From contig JAAELQ010000116.1 in assembly GCA_024226515.1 (NCBI GenBank), forward strand, positions 186,001-250,000: 64,000 nucleotides of DNA. Direction: 5' to 3'. Both the position numbers and the translations under genes were made by a program. The DNA is from a bacterium (GTDB taxonomy: Bacteria > Acidobacteriota > Polarisedimenticolia > Polarisedimenticolales > Polarisedimenticolaceae). A model generated the notes under the pieces. That model was given only the letters and a program-made list of their open reading frames with translations. It was not told the DNA's origin and made no database searches. Below are positions 25,253 to 32,767 of this stretch, piece by piece. Positions within the stretch are counted from its first letter, which is position 1. The number at the start of each line of letters is the position of its first letter.

Positions 25253-26500
25253 TCAGCAGGCCCCGGCCGGATCCTCCAGCGCCCGAAGATAGTCGCAAAG
25301 CCGCCGCCGATCCTTGCGCCCGATCTCCAGCACGCGCAACGCGACCGTGAAGCCGCCGTCGTCCAACGCTTCACAGGAAAGCGTGCGCCCCGAGACGGCC
25401 ACCGGCTTTTGCTCGCCGGGGATCTCGAGCCGCAGGTCGATCAGTGAGCCCTGCGGAATCTCGCACTCCGAGCGGAACTGCACGCCGCCGGCGCTGACCT
25501 TCAGCGTCTGCAGCGGACGCGAGTCGGACGCGAGGCCGTAGTAGTGACCGTGCAGCAGGGCCTCGACCCGGCGGTGCGAGCGCGAGCTCTGCTGGTACAG
25601 CTCGACGCGGTTCTTGCCGTAGGACTTGGCGGCGTACATCGCACGGTCCGCGTGGCGGACCAGTTCGGAGGCGTCGCGCGCGTCGGCGGGATAGGTGGCG
25701 ATGCCCAGACTGGCGGTCAGCGTTCTCTCGCCGTCGTGTCCCTCGCCGGGGAACGGCTGTTGCTCGATCGCGTGGCGGATGCGCTCGGCGACGGTCCGGG
25801 CGTCGGCCTTGCCGGTCCCGGGTAGGATGATGGTGAACTCCTCGCCGCCGAAGCGCGCGGCGACGTCCATCTTGCGCAGCGAGCCGGTCAACAGGCGCGC
25901 GATCACGACCAGGGCCTCGTTGCCGGCCTGGTGTCCCATGATGTCGTTGTAGGGCTTGAAGTCGTCGACGTCGATCATGATCAGCGACAGCGGCTGGTTG
26001 AAGTGATCGGCGCGCGACAGCTCCTGTCCGAGGAACTCGGAGAGGAAGCGGAAATTGCGCAGCCCCGTCAGGTCGTCGACGAACGCGGAGTCACGCGTCT
26101 TCTCGAACAGACCCATCTCGATGATCGTCGGGTTGTGGAACTGGCGGTCGACCTGGACGAAGTAACTGACGACGGCGACGCGCAGGTCCACGGCCTGTTC
26201 CAGGGCCTCCTCCATCGTGCGGCGGTGCTCCGAGATGCGATCCCAGTGGCTGCGCGCCTGCTCCGGTTCGAAACGCAGGTGTGTCATCAGGTGCAGCAGT
26301 GCGGCGTAGACGGCGTCGTCGTAGCTCTGCTCCAGACGCCCGAGCGCCCCGGTCAGGGCGTCGCCGTCCAGGTCGGTCCACTGCAGCAGGCTGCTCAGCG
26401 CGCGGACGAGGCCTGGGTTCATGCCGCCGTCCAACGCCGAGAGCAACGCGTCGTCGTCGCGCCCTGTGTCGCATGCGACGTCTGGTTGACGTTCGCTCAT
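25253..26500 (-). CDS. Diguanylate cyclase (GGEEF) with C-terminal PilZ-like domain
   Basis: The 415-residue protein has a helical N-terminal region (1-135), a GGEEF domain starting near DDLTGLRNFRFL, the active-site RFGGEEF (GGEEF at 218-222) and an inhibitory-site RKMD at 209-212, exactly five residues before GGEEF. It should make c-di-GMP from GTP with product feedback. Residues about 305-410 look like a PilZ domain, but the D/N-x-S-x-x-G box reads KVSAGG, so binding may be weakened. The ATG follows GGAG. It is divergent from the M64 peptidase across an AT-rich 180-bp gap. Confidence 0.88.
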   Translation of the reverse strand: MSERQPDVACDTGRDDDALLSALDGGMNPGLVRALSSLLQWTDLDGDALTGALGRLEQSYDDAVYAALLHLMTHLRFEPEQARSHWDRISEHRRTMEEALEQAVDLRVAVVSYFVQVDRQFHNPTIIEMGLFEKTRDSAFVDDLTGLRNFRFLSEFLGQELSRADHFNQPLSLIMIDVDDFKPYNDIMGHQAGNEALVVIARLLTGSLRKMDVAARFGGEEFTIILPGTGKADARTVAERIRHAIEQQPFPGEGHDGERTLTASLGIATYPADARDASELVRHADRAMYAAKSYGKNRVELYQQSSRSHRRVEALLHGHYYGLASDSRPLQTLKVSAGGVQFRSECEIPQGSLIDLRLEIPGEQKPVAVSGRTLSCEALDDGGFTVALRVLEIGRKDRRRLCDYLRALEDPAGAC

Positions 26501-26680
26501 CCGGTCTCCGCGATCGAGTAGCGCCCCCACACCAAAGTAAAAGTTAGGTTCGTGATTTCCCTCAAGCACTAGAGGTTTTGTAGTTTCTGGAAGCATTGGA
26601 AGTACTTTTTTGCGAGTTCGCGAGCTTTGCTATTCTGCCCGTCGGAGTTCCGTGATCGTCGATACGATTCAGGAGGCGAG

Positions 26681-28099
26681 ATGCGTCGCAGACTCGGTTG
26701 GGTGTTGCTGTTTTCGTTGCTGACCGGCGTTCCGGCGGTGGCGGGTTTCGACGACGACTTCACGGGGGAGACGCTGCGCGTCGACTACCGCCACGTCGGA
26801 CACGCGACCGAGGAGCAGATCGCCGTCGATCGCATGCGCATCGAGGGCCCATGGCCCGGCAGCCGCACGCAACTCCTCGACACCACCAACCTGGGCAAGT
26901 ACCTGGTCGAGGTCGTCGACGCGGCCACGAATCGCATGTTGTACTCGCGCGGGTTCGCCAGCATCTACGGCGAGTGGGAGACCACCGGCGAGGCCCGGGC
27001 CGGCACCTGGCGCGCGATCGCCGAGGCGGTGCGCGTCCCCGAGCCGAAACGACCGTTCCAGCTGCGTCTGCGCAAGCGCAACGCGGATCAGACATTCGGC
27101 GAGATCTGGGCCACGCGCATCGACCCGACCTCGCGCTTCGTCGACCGCGCGCCGCTTCCGCGCCGCGACGTGTGGGAGTTCGAGGTCAACGGAGACCCGG
27201 CGGTCAAGGTCGACCTGGTGATCCTCGGCGACGGCTACACCGGCGACGAGATGGACGACTTCCGCACGGATGTCGAGCGCGCAGCGCAGGCGCTGTTCGC
27301 CGAGGAGCCGTTCGCCTCGCGCCGCAAGGACTTCAACGTTCGAGCGATCCCCACGCCGGCGTCGCGCTCGGGCATCTCGCGGCCGAGGGCGGGCGTCTTT
27401 CGCGACACGCCGCTGGGCGCGCGCTTCAACTCGTTCGACTCCGAGCGCTACGTGCTCAGCCTCGAGGACCGGCGATGGCGCGACGTGGCGGCCGCTGCGC
27501 CGTACGAGTTCGTGCTGATCCTGGTCAACGAGAGGAAGTACGGCGGTGGCGGGATCTACAACCTGTACTCGACCGCGGCCGCCGGATCTGCGTTCGCGCC
27601 GTACCTCGTGGTGCACGAGTTCGGCCACCACTTCGCGGGACTCGGCGACGAGTACTACACGTCGCCGGTCTCCTACGAGGAGTTCAGCGGGCGCAACGTC
27701 GAGCCGTGGGCGCCGAACATCACGGCGCTGAACGACCCGGACAACCTCAAGTGGGGCGACCTGGTCGAGCGGGATACGCCGCTGCCCACGCCGTGGGAGA
27801 AGAAGAAGTTCGAGGCGCGCTCGCACGAGGTGCAGGCTCACCGCCGCGAGCTGCGCTCGGCGGGGGCGCCCGAGGAACAGCTCGAGGAGCTGTTCCGCGA
27901 GGAGCGGGACGAGTTCACCGCGATGCTCCGCGCCGAACAGCACGCGGGGAAGGTCGGCGCGTTCGAGGGGGCGATGTACGAGGCGACGGGCCTCTACCGG
28001 CCGACCGCCGACTGCATCATGTTCACCCGCGACGAGGTCGGGTTCTGCCCGGTCTGCAGCCGCGCGATCGAGCGCGTGATCGACCTTTATTCGCACTGA
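26681..28099 (+). CDS. Secreted M64-family (IgA peptidase-like) metallopeptidase
   Basis: The ATG follows AGGAGG; a TATTCT box with TTTTGC 17 bp upstream lies at 26608-26636. The 472-residue protein has a signal peptide, an N-terminal beta domain (residues about 22-165, M64 N-terminal type) and a metzincin catalytic domain: DLVILGDGYTGDEMDDF and the zinc site HEFGHHFAGLGDEYY (H312, E313, H316, with the late ligand in the GDEYY segment). The C-terminus has two Cys in FCPVCSRAIERV. Peptidase M64 members are extracellular proteases. It is probably transcribed alone. Confidence 0.9.
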   Translation: MRRRLGWVLLFSLLTGVPAVAGFDDDFTGETLRVDYRHVGHATEEQIAVDRMRIEGPWPGSRTQLLDTTNLGKYLVEVVDAATNRMLYSRGFASIYGEWETTGEARAGTWRAIAEAVRVPEPKRPFQLRLRKRNADQTFGEIWATRIDPTSRFVDRAPLPRRDVWEFEVNGDPAVKVDLVILGDGYTGDEMDDFRTDVERAAQALFAEEPFASRRKDFNVRAIPTPASRSGISRPRAGVFRDTPLGARFNSFDSERYVLSLEDRRWRDVAAAAPYEFVLILVNERKYGGGGIYNLYSTAAAGSAFAPYLVVHEFGHHFAGLGDEYYTSPVSYEEFSGRNVEPWAPNITALNDPDNLKWGDLVERDTPLPTPWEKKKFEARSHEVQAHRRELRSAGAPEEQLEELFREERDEFTAMLRAEQHAGKVGAFEGAMYEATGLYRPTADCIMFTRDEVGFCPVCSRAIERVIDLYSH

Positions 28100-28114
28100 C
28101 CCGAGATCGCCGGT

Positions 28115-28142
28115 TTGACTCACTCTCCGTGGGGCCTAGATT
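28115..28142 (+). promoter_or_regulatory. Sigma70-type promoter of the DUF4388 gene
   Basis: TTGACT (28115-28120), a 16-bp spacer and TAGATT (28137-28142) form the most canonical promoter in the window. The ATG at 28164 follows with a GGAG Shine-Dalgarno. Confidence 0.55.
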
Positions 28143-28163
28143 CCCCCTTGGAGCAATGTATTC

Positions 28164-29459
28164 ATGGCGATCTGTGGAACCCTGAGCACGATGACGCTCG
28201 TGGACCTGCTGCGGTGGGCGGCGAGTCACGAGAAAACCGGCGTACTCGAGCTGGAGCGCTCGGAGATCGTGCGCAGCATCGAGTTTCGCAAGGGCTGGAT
28301 CGGCTCCTGCTCGTCCAACGACCCGGCCACCCGTATCGGGCAGTACCTGCTCTCTCGCGGCAAGATCAACGAGACCGAGCTCAGCCGGGCGCTGCGAACG
28401 CACGAGACGAGCGGCAAGCGCCTGGGCATGGTCCTGGTCGAGATGGACATCCTGCCGCGCGCCGAGCTGGCCCGCGAGGTCGCCTCGAAGGCACGCGAGA
28501 CGGTCCACGGACTGTTCGACTGGCAGGACGCGGTGTTCCGCTTCCTCGAGGGCGCGACGCTCGATCCGGACCAGATCGCGGTCAGCATCTCCGTCGACGA
28601 CATCATCCAGACCGGGAAACTGCGGCGGCAGCAGCTCAACCGGGTCCGCGCGGCGTTCCCGTCGTCGGGCATCATCCTGGCGCGCAATCCGCAGACGGTC
28701 ATTCCGGCCGAGGTCACCGAGCGGCCGATCGTGCAGCGCATCTTCGAGTCGATCGACGGCGAACGCACGATCGGAGAGGTGCTGCTCCACGCGCGGGCCT
28801 CACAACTGCTGGTGCTGAAGTTCCTCGAGCGTCTCGTCGCGAAGAACGTGCTCGAGGTCCGCGAGGTGCGCCGGCCCGCCGGTGAGCCGACGCTGCTCGA
28901 CGTCGACACGACGCAACAGAGCAAGACGTTGCGCCGCGTGCAGCCCTCCGTCGTGACCGACATCGAACGCTTCGGTCGCGAGACGATCGAGGCGGAGAAG
29001 ATGCGCAACCGAGGGTTGGACGCGAAATCGAGCGAGGCGATCGAGGTCGAGATCGGCGTCGCGCGACGGTTGATGGAACGCGGCGAGCACGAGGCGGCGC
29101 TGAAGCTGCTCGGGGCGTCCTGCCGTGCGCGCCCCGGCGACGAGCAGGTGCGGCAGTTGATCGGCAAGGCCGAGCAGGCCTTCGTCGAAGCGAATCGCGA
29201 GGACCTGTCCAGCACCAAGATCCCCGTGCTGCGTCAGGCGCCGGATCGCAATGTCCGCGAACGACTCGGCTCCGAGGGTTCGTTCCTGCTCGACATGATC
29301 GACGGGCGGACCGACATCAAGTCCATGCTGTGGTTGTCTCCGCTGCGCGAGATCGACGTGTTCAAGGGTTTGATGGAGATGATGAACTCCGGCCTGATCG
29401 AGCTGCGCGACCGGCCCCTGGCCACCGCGGCTCCGTCCCACCCGAGCGCCGACGCCTGA
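28164..29459 (+). CDS. DUF4388 (PATAN) protein
   Basis: The 431-residue protein starts with the DUF4388 pattern GTLSTMTLVDLLRWAASHEKTG, VLELERSEIVRSIEFRKGWI, GQYLLSRGKINETELSRAL. A second helical unit lies near residues 185-245 (ERPIVQRIFESIDGERTIGE), and the C-terminus has a helical segment EVEIGVARRLMERGEHEAAL. These domains are common in Deltaproteobacteria and Acidobacteria and are thought to be signal-transduction adaptors. No enzymatic motif is present. It ends 3 bp from the convergent DtxR gene. Confidence 0.87.
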   Translation: MAICGTLSTMTLVDLLRWAASHEKTGVLELERSEIVRSIEFRKGWIGSCSSNDPATRIGQYLLSRGKINETELSRALRTHETSGKRLGMVLVEMDILPRAELAREVASKARETVHGLFDWQDAVFRFLEGATLDPDQIAVSISVDDIIQTGKLRRQQLNRVRAAFPSSGIILARNPQTVIPAEVTERPIVQRIFESIDGERTIGEVLLHARASQLLVLKFLERLVAKNVLEVREVRRPAGEPTLLDVDTTQQSKTLRRVQPSVVTDIERFGRETIEAEKMRNRGLDAKSSEAIEVEIGVARRLMERGEHEAALKLLGASCRARPGDEQVRQLIGKAEQAFVEANREDLSSTKIPVLRQAPDRNVRERLGSEGSFLLDMIDGRTDIKSMLWLSPLREIDVFKGLMEMMNSGLIELRDRPLATAAPSHPSADA

Positions 29460-29462
29460 GCG

Positions 29463-30125
29463 TCAGGCGGTCTCGACGAGGATCCGTGAGGCCGCGTGGA
29501 ACCCGAGGCGCAGCGGCTCGCCGTCCGCAGGTCTGAGGTGCACCGTCTCGGCCAACTCGTCGCGTGACTCGACCGTCGCGTACCGGCCCGGCATGAGGCC
29601 GTGCCGCTCGAGCAGCCGCAGGAAGTCCGATCGCTGGTCGGTGACTCGGGCGATGCGCAGCTTCGCGTTCAGCGGGCAGGCCAGCAGGTTCGGGTGATCG
29701 ACGCGGTCCACGGCTCCGCAGTCGGTCGGGATCGGGTCGCCGTGCGGGTCCACCGACGGACGGTCGAGCATACGGTCGATGCGCTCGAGCAAGCGGTCCG
29801 AGACGGCGTGCTCCAGCACCTCGGCCTCGGCGTGAACCTCGCTCCAGTCCATCCCCATCACTTCGACCAGGAACAGCTCGATCAACCGGTGACGACGCAG
29901 GACCCGCGTGGCGAGTCTCATCCCCGCGTCGCTCAGCAGGACCCCCGCGTACGGTTCGTAGGTCACGAGGCCGGATTCGGTCAGCGTCTTCATCATCGCG
30001 GTGACCGTGCCCGGAGCCACCCCGAGCGCCGACGCTAGCTTGCCGGTGGATACGCGTTGGCCGGCACCCCGCTCCTGCTCGAGGTAGATGCACTTCAGGT
30101 AGTCTTCGACGGTGCTGGTCGGCAT
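29463..30125 (-). CDS. DtxR/MntR-family metal-dependent regulator
   Basis: The 220-residue protein has an N-terminal winged helix (TVEDYLKCIYLEQERG, GKLASALGVAPGTVTAMMKT), a metal-binding and dimerisation region (RRHRLIELFLVEVMGMDWSE, then AEVLEHAVSDRLLERI) and a C-terminal FeoA/SH3-like domain (LLERHGLMPGRYATVESR). Such regulators repress metal uptake genes when Fe or Mn is bound. No transporter gene is next to it. The ATG at 30125 is preferred; a longer in-frame upstream extension lacks coding character. A TATCCT box ends nine bases upstream. Confidence 0.9.
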   Translation of the reverse strand: MPTSTVEDYLKCIYLEQERGAGQRVSTGKLASALGVAPGTVTAMMKTLTESGLVTYEPYAGVLLSDAGMRLATRVLRRHRLIELFLVEVMGMDWSEVHAEAEVLEHAVSDRLLERIDRMLDRPSVDPHGDPIPTDCGAVDRVDHPNLLACPLNAKLRIARVTDQRSDFLRLLERHGLMPGRYATVESRDELAETVHLRPADGEPLRLGFHAASRILVETA

Positions 30126-30450
30126 CGCCCAGCAGGATAGCGCAGGCCGTCGAGGCGGGCCGGGCGCAAATACGCCGGCTCGCGCCACTCTGTTTCCGGA
30201 GCGAAACCCGGACCAGGCGCTCGGCGGGAATTCCAACTTACTTGTTTTCAATATCTTCGGGTTCGTTTCGGGACCGCAACCCACTTTTCGACATTTTATG
30301 GCGCTCATCGGGGGGCAAGCGTCTATTTATGAAGGCGCAAGGTCTCTCTGCATTTCGAGAATCGCTCGGAATGTCGGATGGGCCCTCGGGGGTTCGGTCC
30401 GCAAGGACCGAGGGTCGTGATGAACCACCGAGCTTGGGTGTGGGGGTACC
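30126..30450 (+). promoter_or_regulatory. AT-richer leader of the first XRE-TPR gene with alternative hairpins
   Basis: This 325-bp intergenic stretch is less GC-rich than its surroundings around 30225-30345. Near its end, TTCGGTCC-GCAA-GGACCGAG (30393-30412) forms a hairpin with a GNRA tetraloop. CCCTCGG (30383-30389) can instead pair with CCGAGGG (30408-30414), excluding part of that hairpin. The arrangement resembles a switch ahead of the XRE gene. A 41-codon frame, 30329-30454, also lies here; its TGA overlaps the GTG start of the XRE gene as GTGA. I cannot tell whether it is translated. Confidence 0.4.
30134..30139 (-). promoter_or_regulatory. -10 box TATCCT for the DtxR-type gene
   Basis: TATCCT ends nine bases before the ATG at 30125; no -35 box and no Shine-Dalgarno are seen, again a leaderless arrangement. 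Confidence 0.4.
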
Positions 30451-31626
30451 GTGAGGCAGGAACAGACATTAGTCGAAAGCAAGCGGTTCGGCCGGTACCT
30501 GCGGAAGATCCGCAAGAACCGCCGGCTGTCGTTGGATGCCGTGGAGGAGATGACGCACGGTTACCCCGAGCGGGTCACCAAGTCGCATCTCTCCCGCATC
30601 GAGAACGGCGAGGCGATCCCGACCTTTCCGCGCATGTTCGCGCTGAGCCAGGTCTACGGCGTCCCCATCGCGTCGATGGCGGAGAAGTTCGAGGTCGATC
30701 TGCGGCTCGACATGCTGCCGGAGACCATCCAGGGCCGGGCCTCGGACGACCTCGTCGCCGAATGCCGCAAACTGCGTGTCGCCGGGCGCTTCGTCGAGGC
30801 GCTGGTCATCTACGACGGGCTGCAAGAGCGGCTGCACGCCGGAACCAACGGCCACGGGATCGACCCGGTCGAGTTGAAGCTGGGACAGGTCAGCTGCCTG
30901 ATCCACGTCTCGCGTTTCACCACGGCCAAGGACGAATGTGAAGATCTGATCAACTTGCCCGATATCTCGGGTAGACAGAAGGCAAAGGCTCTCCAGTTCT
31001 TCTCGATGTGCTGCTACCGCCTGGGCAAGTTCGCCATGGCGTTGATCACGCTGGAACGAGCGGAACGAGAGGTTCGCGAGCTCGAGTCGGCCCACGATCT
31101 GCTCGCGCATCTGGCGGCGCTCAAGGGCAACTTGTTGTACCTGACCGGGCGCCTCGAGGAGGCGGTTGAAGTGTTCCAGAACGCCATGCGCGAGTACGAC
31201 GCGCTGTCCATTCCGTTCGAAGCTTGCAGGGCGAGAATCAACCTCTCGTCGGCCCTGATCGACCTGGGCAACCACCGGGTCGCTCGGGGACACCTGCGGC
31301 ACGCGCTGAAGCAGGCCGAGAGCCAGGGCTACGATCGTCAAATCGCTCTCGGGCTGAGCAACATGGCGATGATCTCCTACCGCGAGGACGACCTGAGCGC
31401 TGCTGAGACCTACTGCGTGCGATCGAACGCGATCGCGCGATCGCGGGAATACGTCTCGGTCGTCTTCCGCAACTGTTTCTACCTGTGGAAGATCGCCGAG
31501 CGGAACAAAGACGATCACGGGGTCAAGGCCAACCTGCGCACGCTACGGACTTACTTCAGCCGCGTGGAGGATTACTTGCCCGAAGTCGAACAGTACCGGA
31601 CCTTCGTGTCGGGAGGTGAGGCATGA
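30451..31626 (+). CDS. XRE helix-turn-helix regulator with TPR-like C-terminus (paralogue 1)
   Basis: The 391-residue protein starts at GTG. Residues about 12-80 form an XRE HTH (YLRKIRKNRRLSLDAVEEMT, KSHLSRIENGEAIPTFPRMF). The rest is a superhelix of TPR-like pairs: LRVAGRFVEALVIYDGLQER, LGKFAMALITLERAEREVRE, LTGRLEEAVEVFQNAMREYD, DLGNHRVARGHLRHALKQAE. This HTH plus TPR architecture resembles RRNPP regulators (PlcR, Rgg), which bind peptides. No signal peptide or kinase is present. It overlaps the following secreted-protein gene by ATGA, so the two are coupled. A paralogue lies at 32768. Confidence 0.85.
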   Translation: MRQEQTLVESKRFGRYLRKIRKNRRLSLDAVEEMTHGYPERVTKSHLSRIENGEAIPTFPRMFALSQVYGVPIASMAEKFEVDLRLDMLPETIQGRASDDLVAECRKLRVAGRFVEALVIYDGLQERLHAGTNGHGIDPVELKLGQVSCLIHVSRFTTAKDECEDLINLPDISGRQKAKALQFFSMCCYRLGKFAMALITLERAEREVRELESAHDLLAHLAALKGNLLYLTGRLEEAVEVFQNAMREYDALSIPFEACRARINLSSALIDLGNHRVARGHLRHALKQAESQGYDRQIALGLSNMAMISYREDDLSAAETYCVRSNAIARSREYVSVVFRNCFYLWKIAERNKDDHGVKANLRTLRTYFSRVEDYLPEVEQYRTFVSGGEA

Positions 31627-32519
31627 ACCCCCTTCGCCGAGTCATTCTCGCTTCCGTGCTGTCGGTGGTCGCGCTACTGGCCGCTCCTGCCGCCGTGGCC
31701 GAGGTCGCCGTGGCGCTCGGTCCCGCCAACGAGACCGAGTTGTCGATTCCGTACATCATGGGCAGCATCGTCGACGATCCGGACCCGCAGGGTCGTGCCT
31801 GGCAGCGCTTCAGCCCCACGGGCGGAAGCCGGGTCGTGCTCAACGAACAGGGCTACGCCAACGGCGACGGCCCCCCTTCCATGATCGTGGAGAAGGGCAC
31901 GCGCAACGCGATCGTGGCCTGGGCGCGCAACTCGCCTTCGGGTTTCGAGATCGTGATCAGCAAGTTCTCGAACGGCGCGTGGAGCACGCCCATCGTGGCG
32001 ATCGACGACGTGGCGGACGTGCTCGATCCCTTCCTTCTGGAAGGCCCCGATGGGACGATCCACCTCTTCTTCTGCGTCGCGGATTCCGCTCCGCGCATCA
32101 TGCACGTCGAGACCGCGGATCTCTCCACGTGGACCCAGCCGGGTCTCGTGTCCGCTGTCGGCGAGGTGGCGACACGGCCCAGCGCCGTGTTCCACGAGGG
32201 CGTGTTGAAGGTCGTCTACGAGTCCCATGGCGCCGCACTGGGCTCGTTGCCGAAGCAGATCGTGCTGGCGACCGACCAGGGCGCCTCGTTCGGCTACGAG
32301 GTGCTGGCCGGCACCAGCTACACAGATCCCAACCGGCCGCAGATCCACAGCGTGGTGGAACGGTTGTGGGTCGACTGGGTCGATCAGCCCGGACAGATGA
32401 CCTGGCGCCGCGACGATGCGTCCGGGAACTGGGACGCGATCGAGACCGAGAGCTTCCAGACTTCGGAAGAACGTGACTATCACGTTCGGGGGGAGATCCG
32501 AGGCCAGGCGCTGGATTGA
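31623..32519 (+). CDS. Secreted beta-propeller-like protein
   Basis: The 298-residue product has a signal peptide (VILASVLSVVALLAAPAAVAE) and a mature part made of repeating strands with sialidase- or propeller-like features: AIVAWARNSPSGFEIVISKF, DGTIHLFFCVADSAPRIMHV and VERLWVDWVDQPGQMTWRRD. No catalytic residues are recognised. The ATG overlaps the stop of the XRE gene by four bases and has GGGAGGTGA upstream, so its synthesis is tied to the regulator. Role unknown; possibly sensed or controlled by the XRE-TPR protein. Confidence 0.78.
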   Translation: MNPLRRVILASVLSVVALLAAPAAVAEVAVALGPANETELSIPYIMGSIVDDPDPQGRAWQRFSPTGGSRVVLNEQGYANGDGPPSMIVEKGTRNAIVAWARNSPSGFEIVISKFSNGAWSTPIVAIDDVADVLDPFLLEGPDGTIHLFFCVADSAPRIMHVETADLSTWTQPGLVSAVGEVATRPSAVFHEGVLKVVYESHGAALGSLPKQIVLATDQGASFGYEVLAGTSYTDPNRPQIHSVVERLWVDWVDQPGQMTWRRDDASGNWDAIETESFQTSEERDYHVRGEIRGQALD

Positions 32520-32767
32520 TCCGGCCGGGCCTTGCCGAGGTTTCCGACATCGAGGTGTCCCTGCCGCACGGATGTGGCAGGGTGCTTCGGTGGCGGACCG
32601 TCTCGAGAAACCCTGAATAGCCTGGAGTTTGTCCAGGGTTTCGAATCCGCAACTCAGGTTGTGTCGTTTTGTGGTTCCCGAGCGGGTCGGCGGGTTTATT
32701 AAAAACCAACGATAACCCGCGACGCTCGGGCGACAAGCCCGGCCGTGGCTCAACCGAGGGCACCGCA
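32520..32767 (+). promoter_or_regulatory. Structured leader of the second XRE-TPR gene
   Basis: The 248-bp gap has no gene but several perfect stems: CCCTGCC/GGCAGGG (32559-32565 with 32576-32582), GAAACCCTG/CAGGGTTTC (32607-32615 with 32634-32642), competing with CCTGGA/TCCAGG (32621-32626 with 32632-32637). A large hairpin CCCGAGCG/CGCTCGGG (32677-32684 with 32723-32730), extended by GCGGGTT/AACCCGC, competes with CGGGC/GCCCG (32727-32731 with 32737-32741). The first stem may serve as a terminator for the upstream operon. No known riboswitch class is recognised. Confidence 0.5.
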
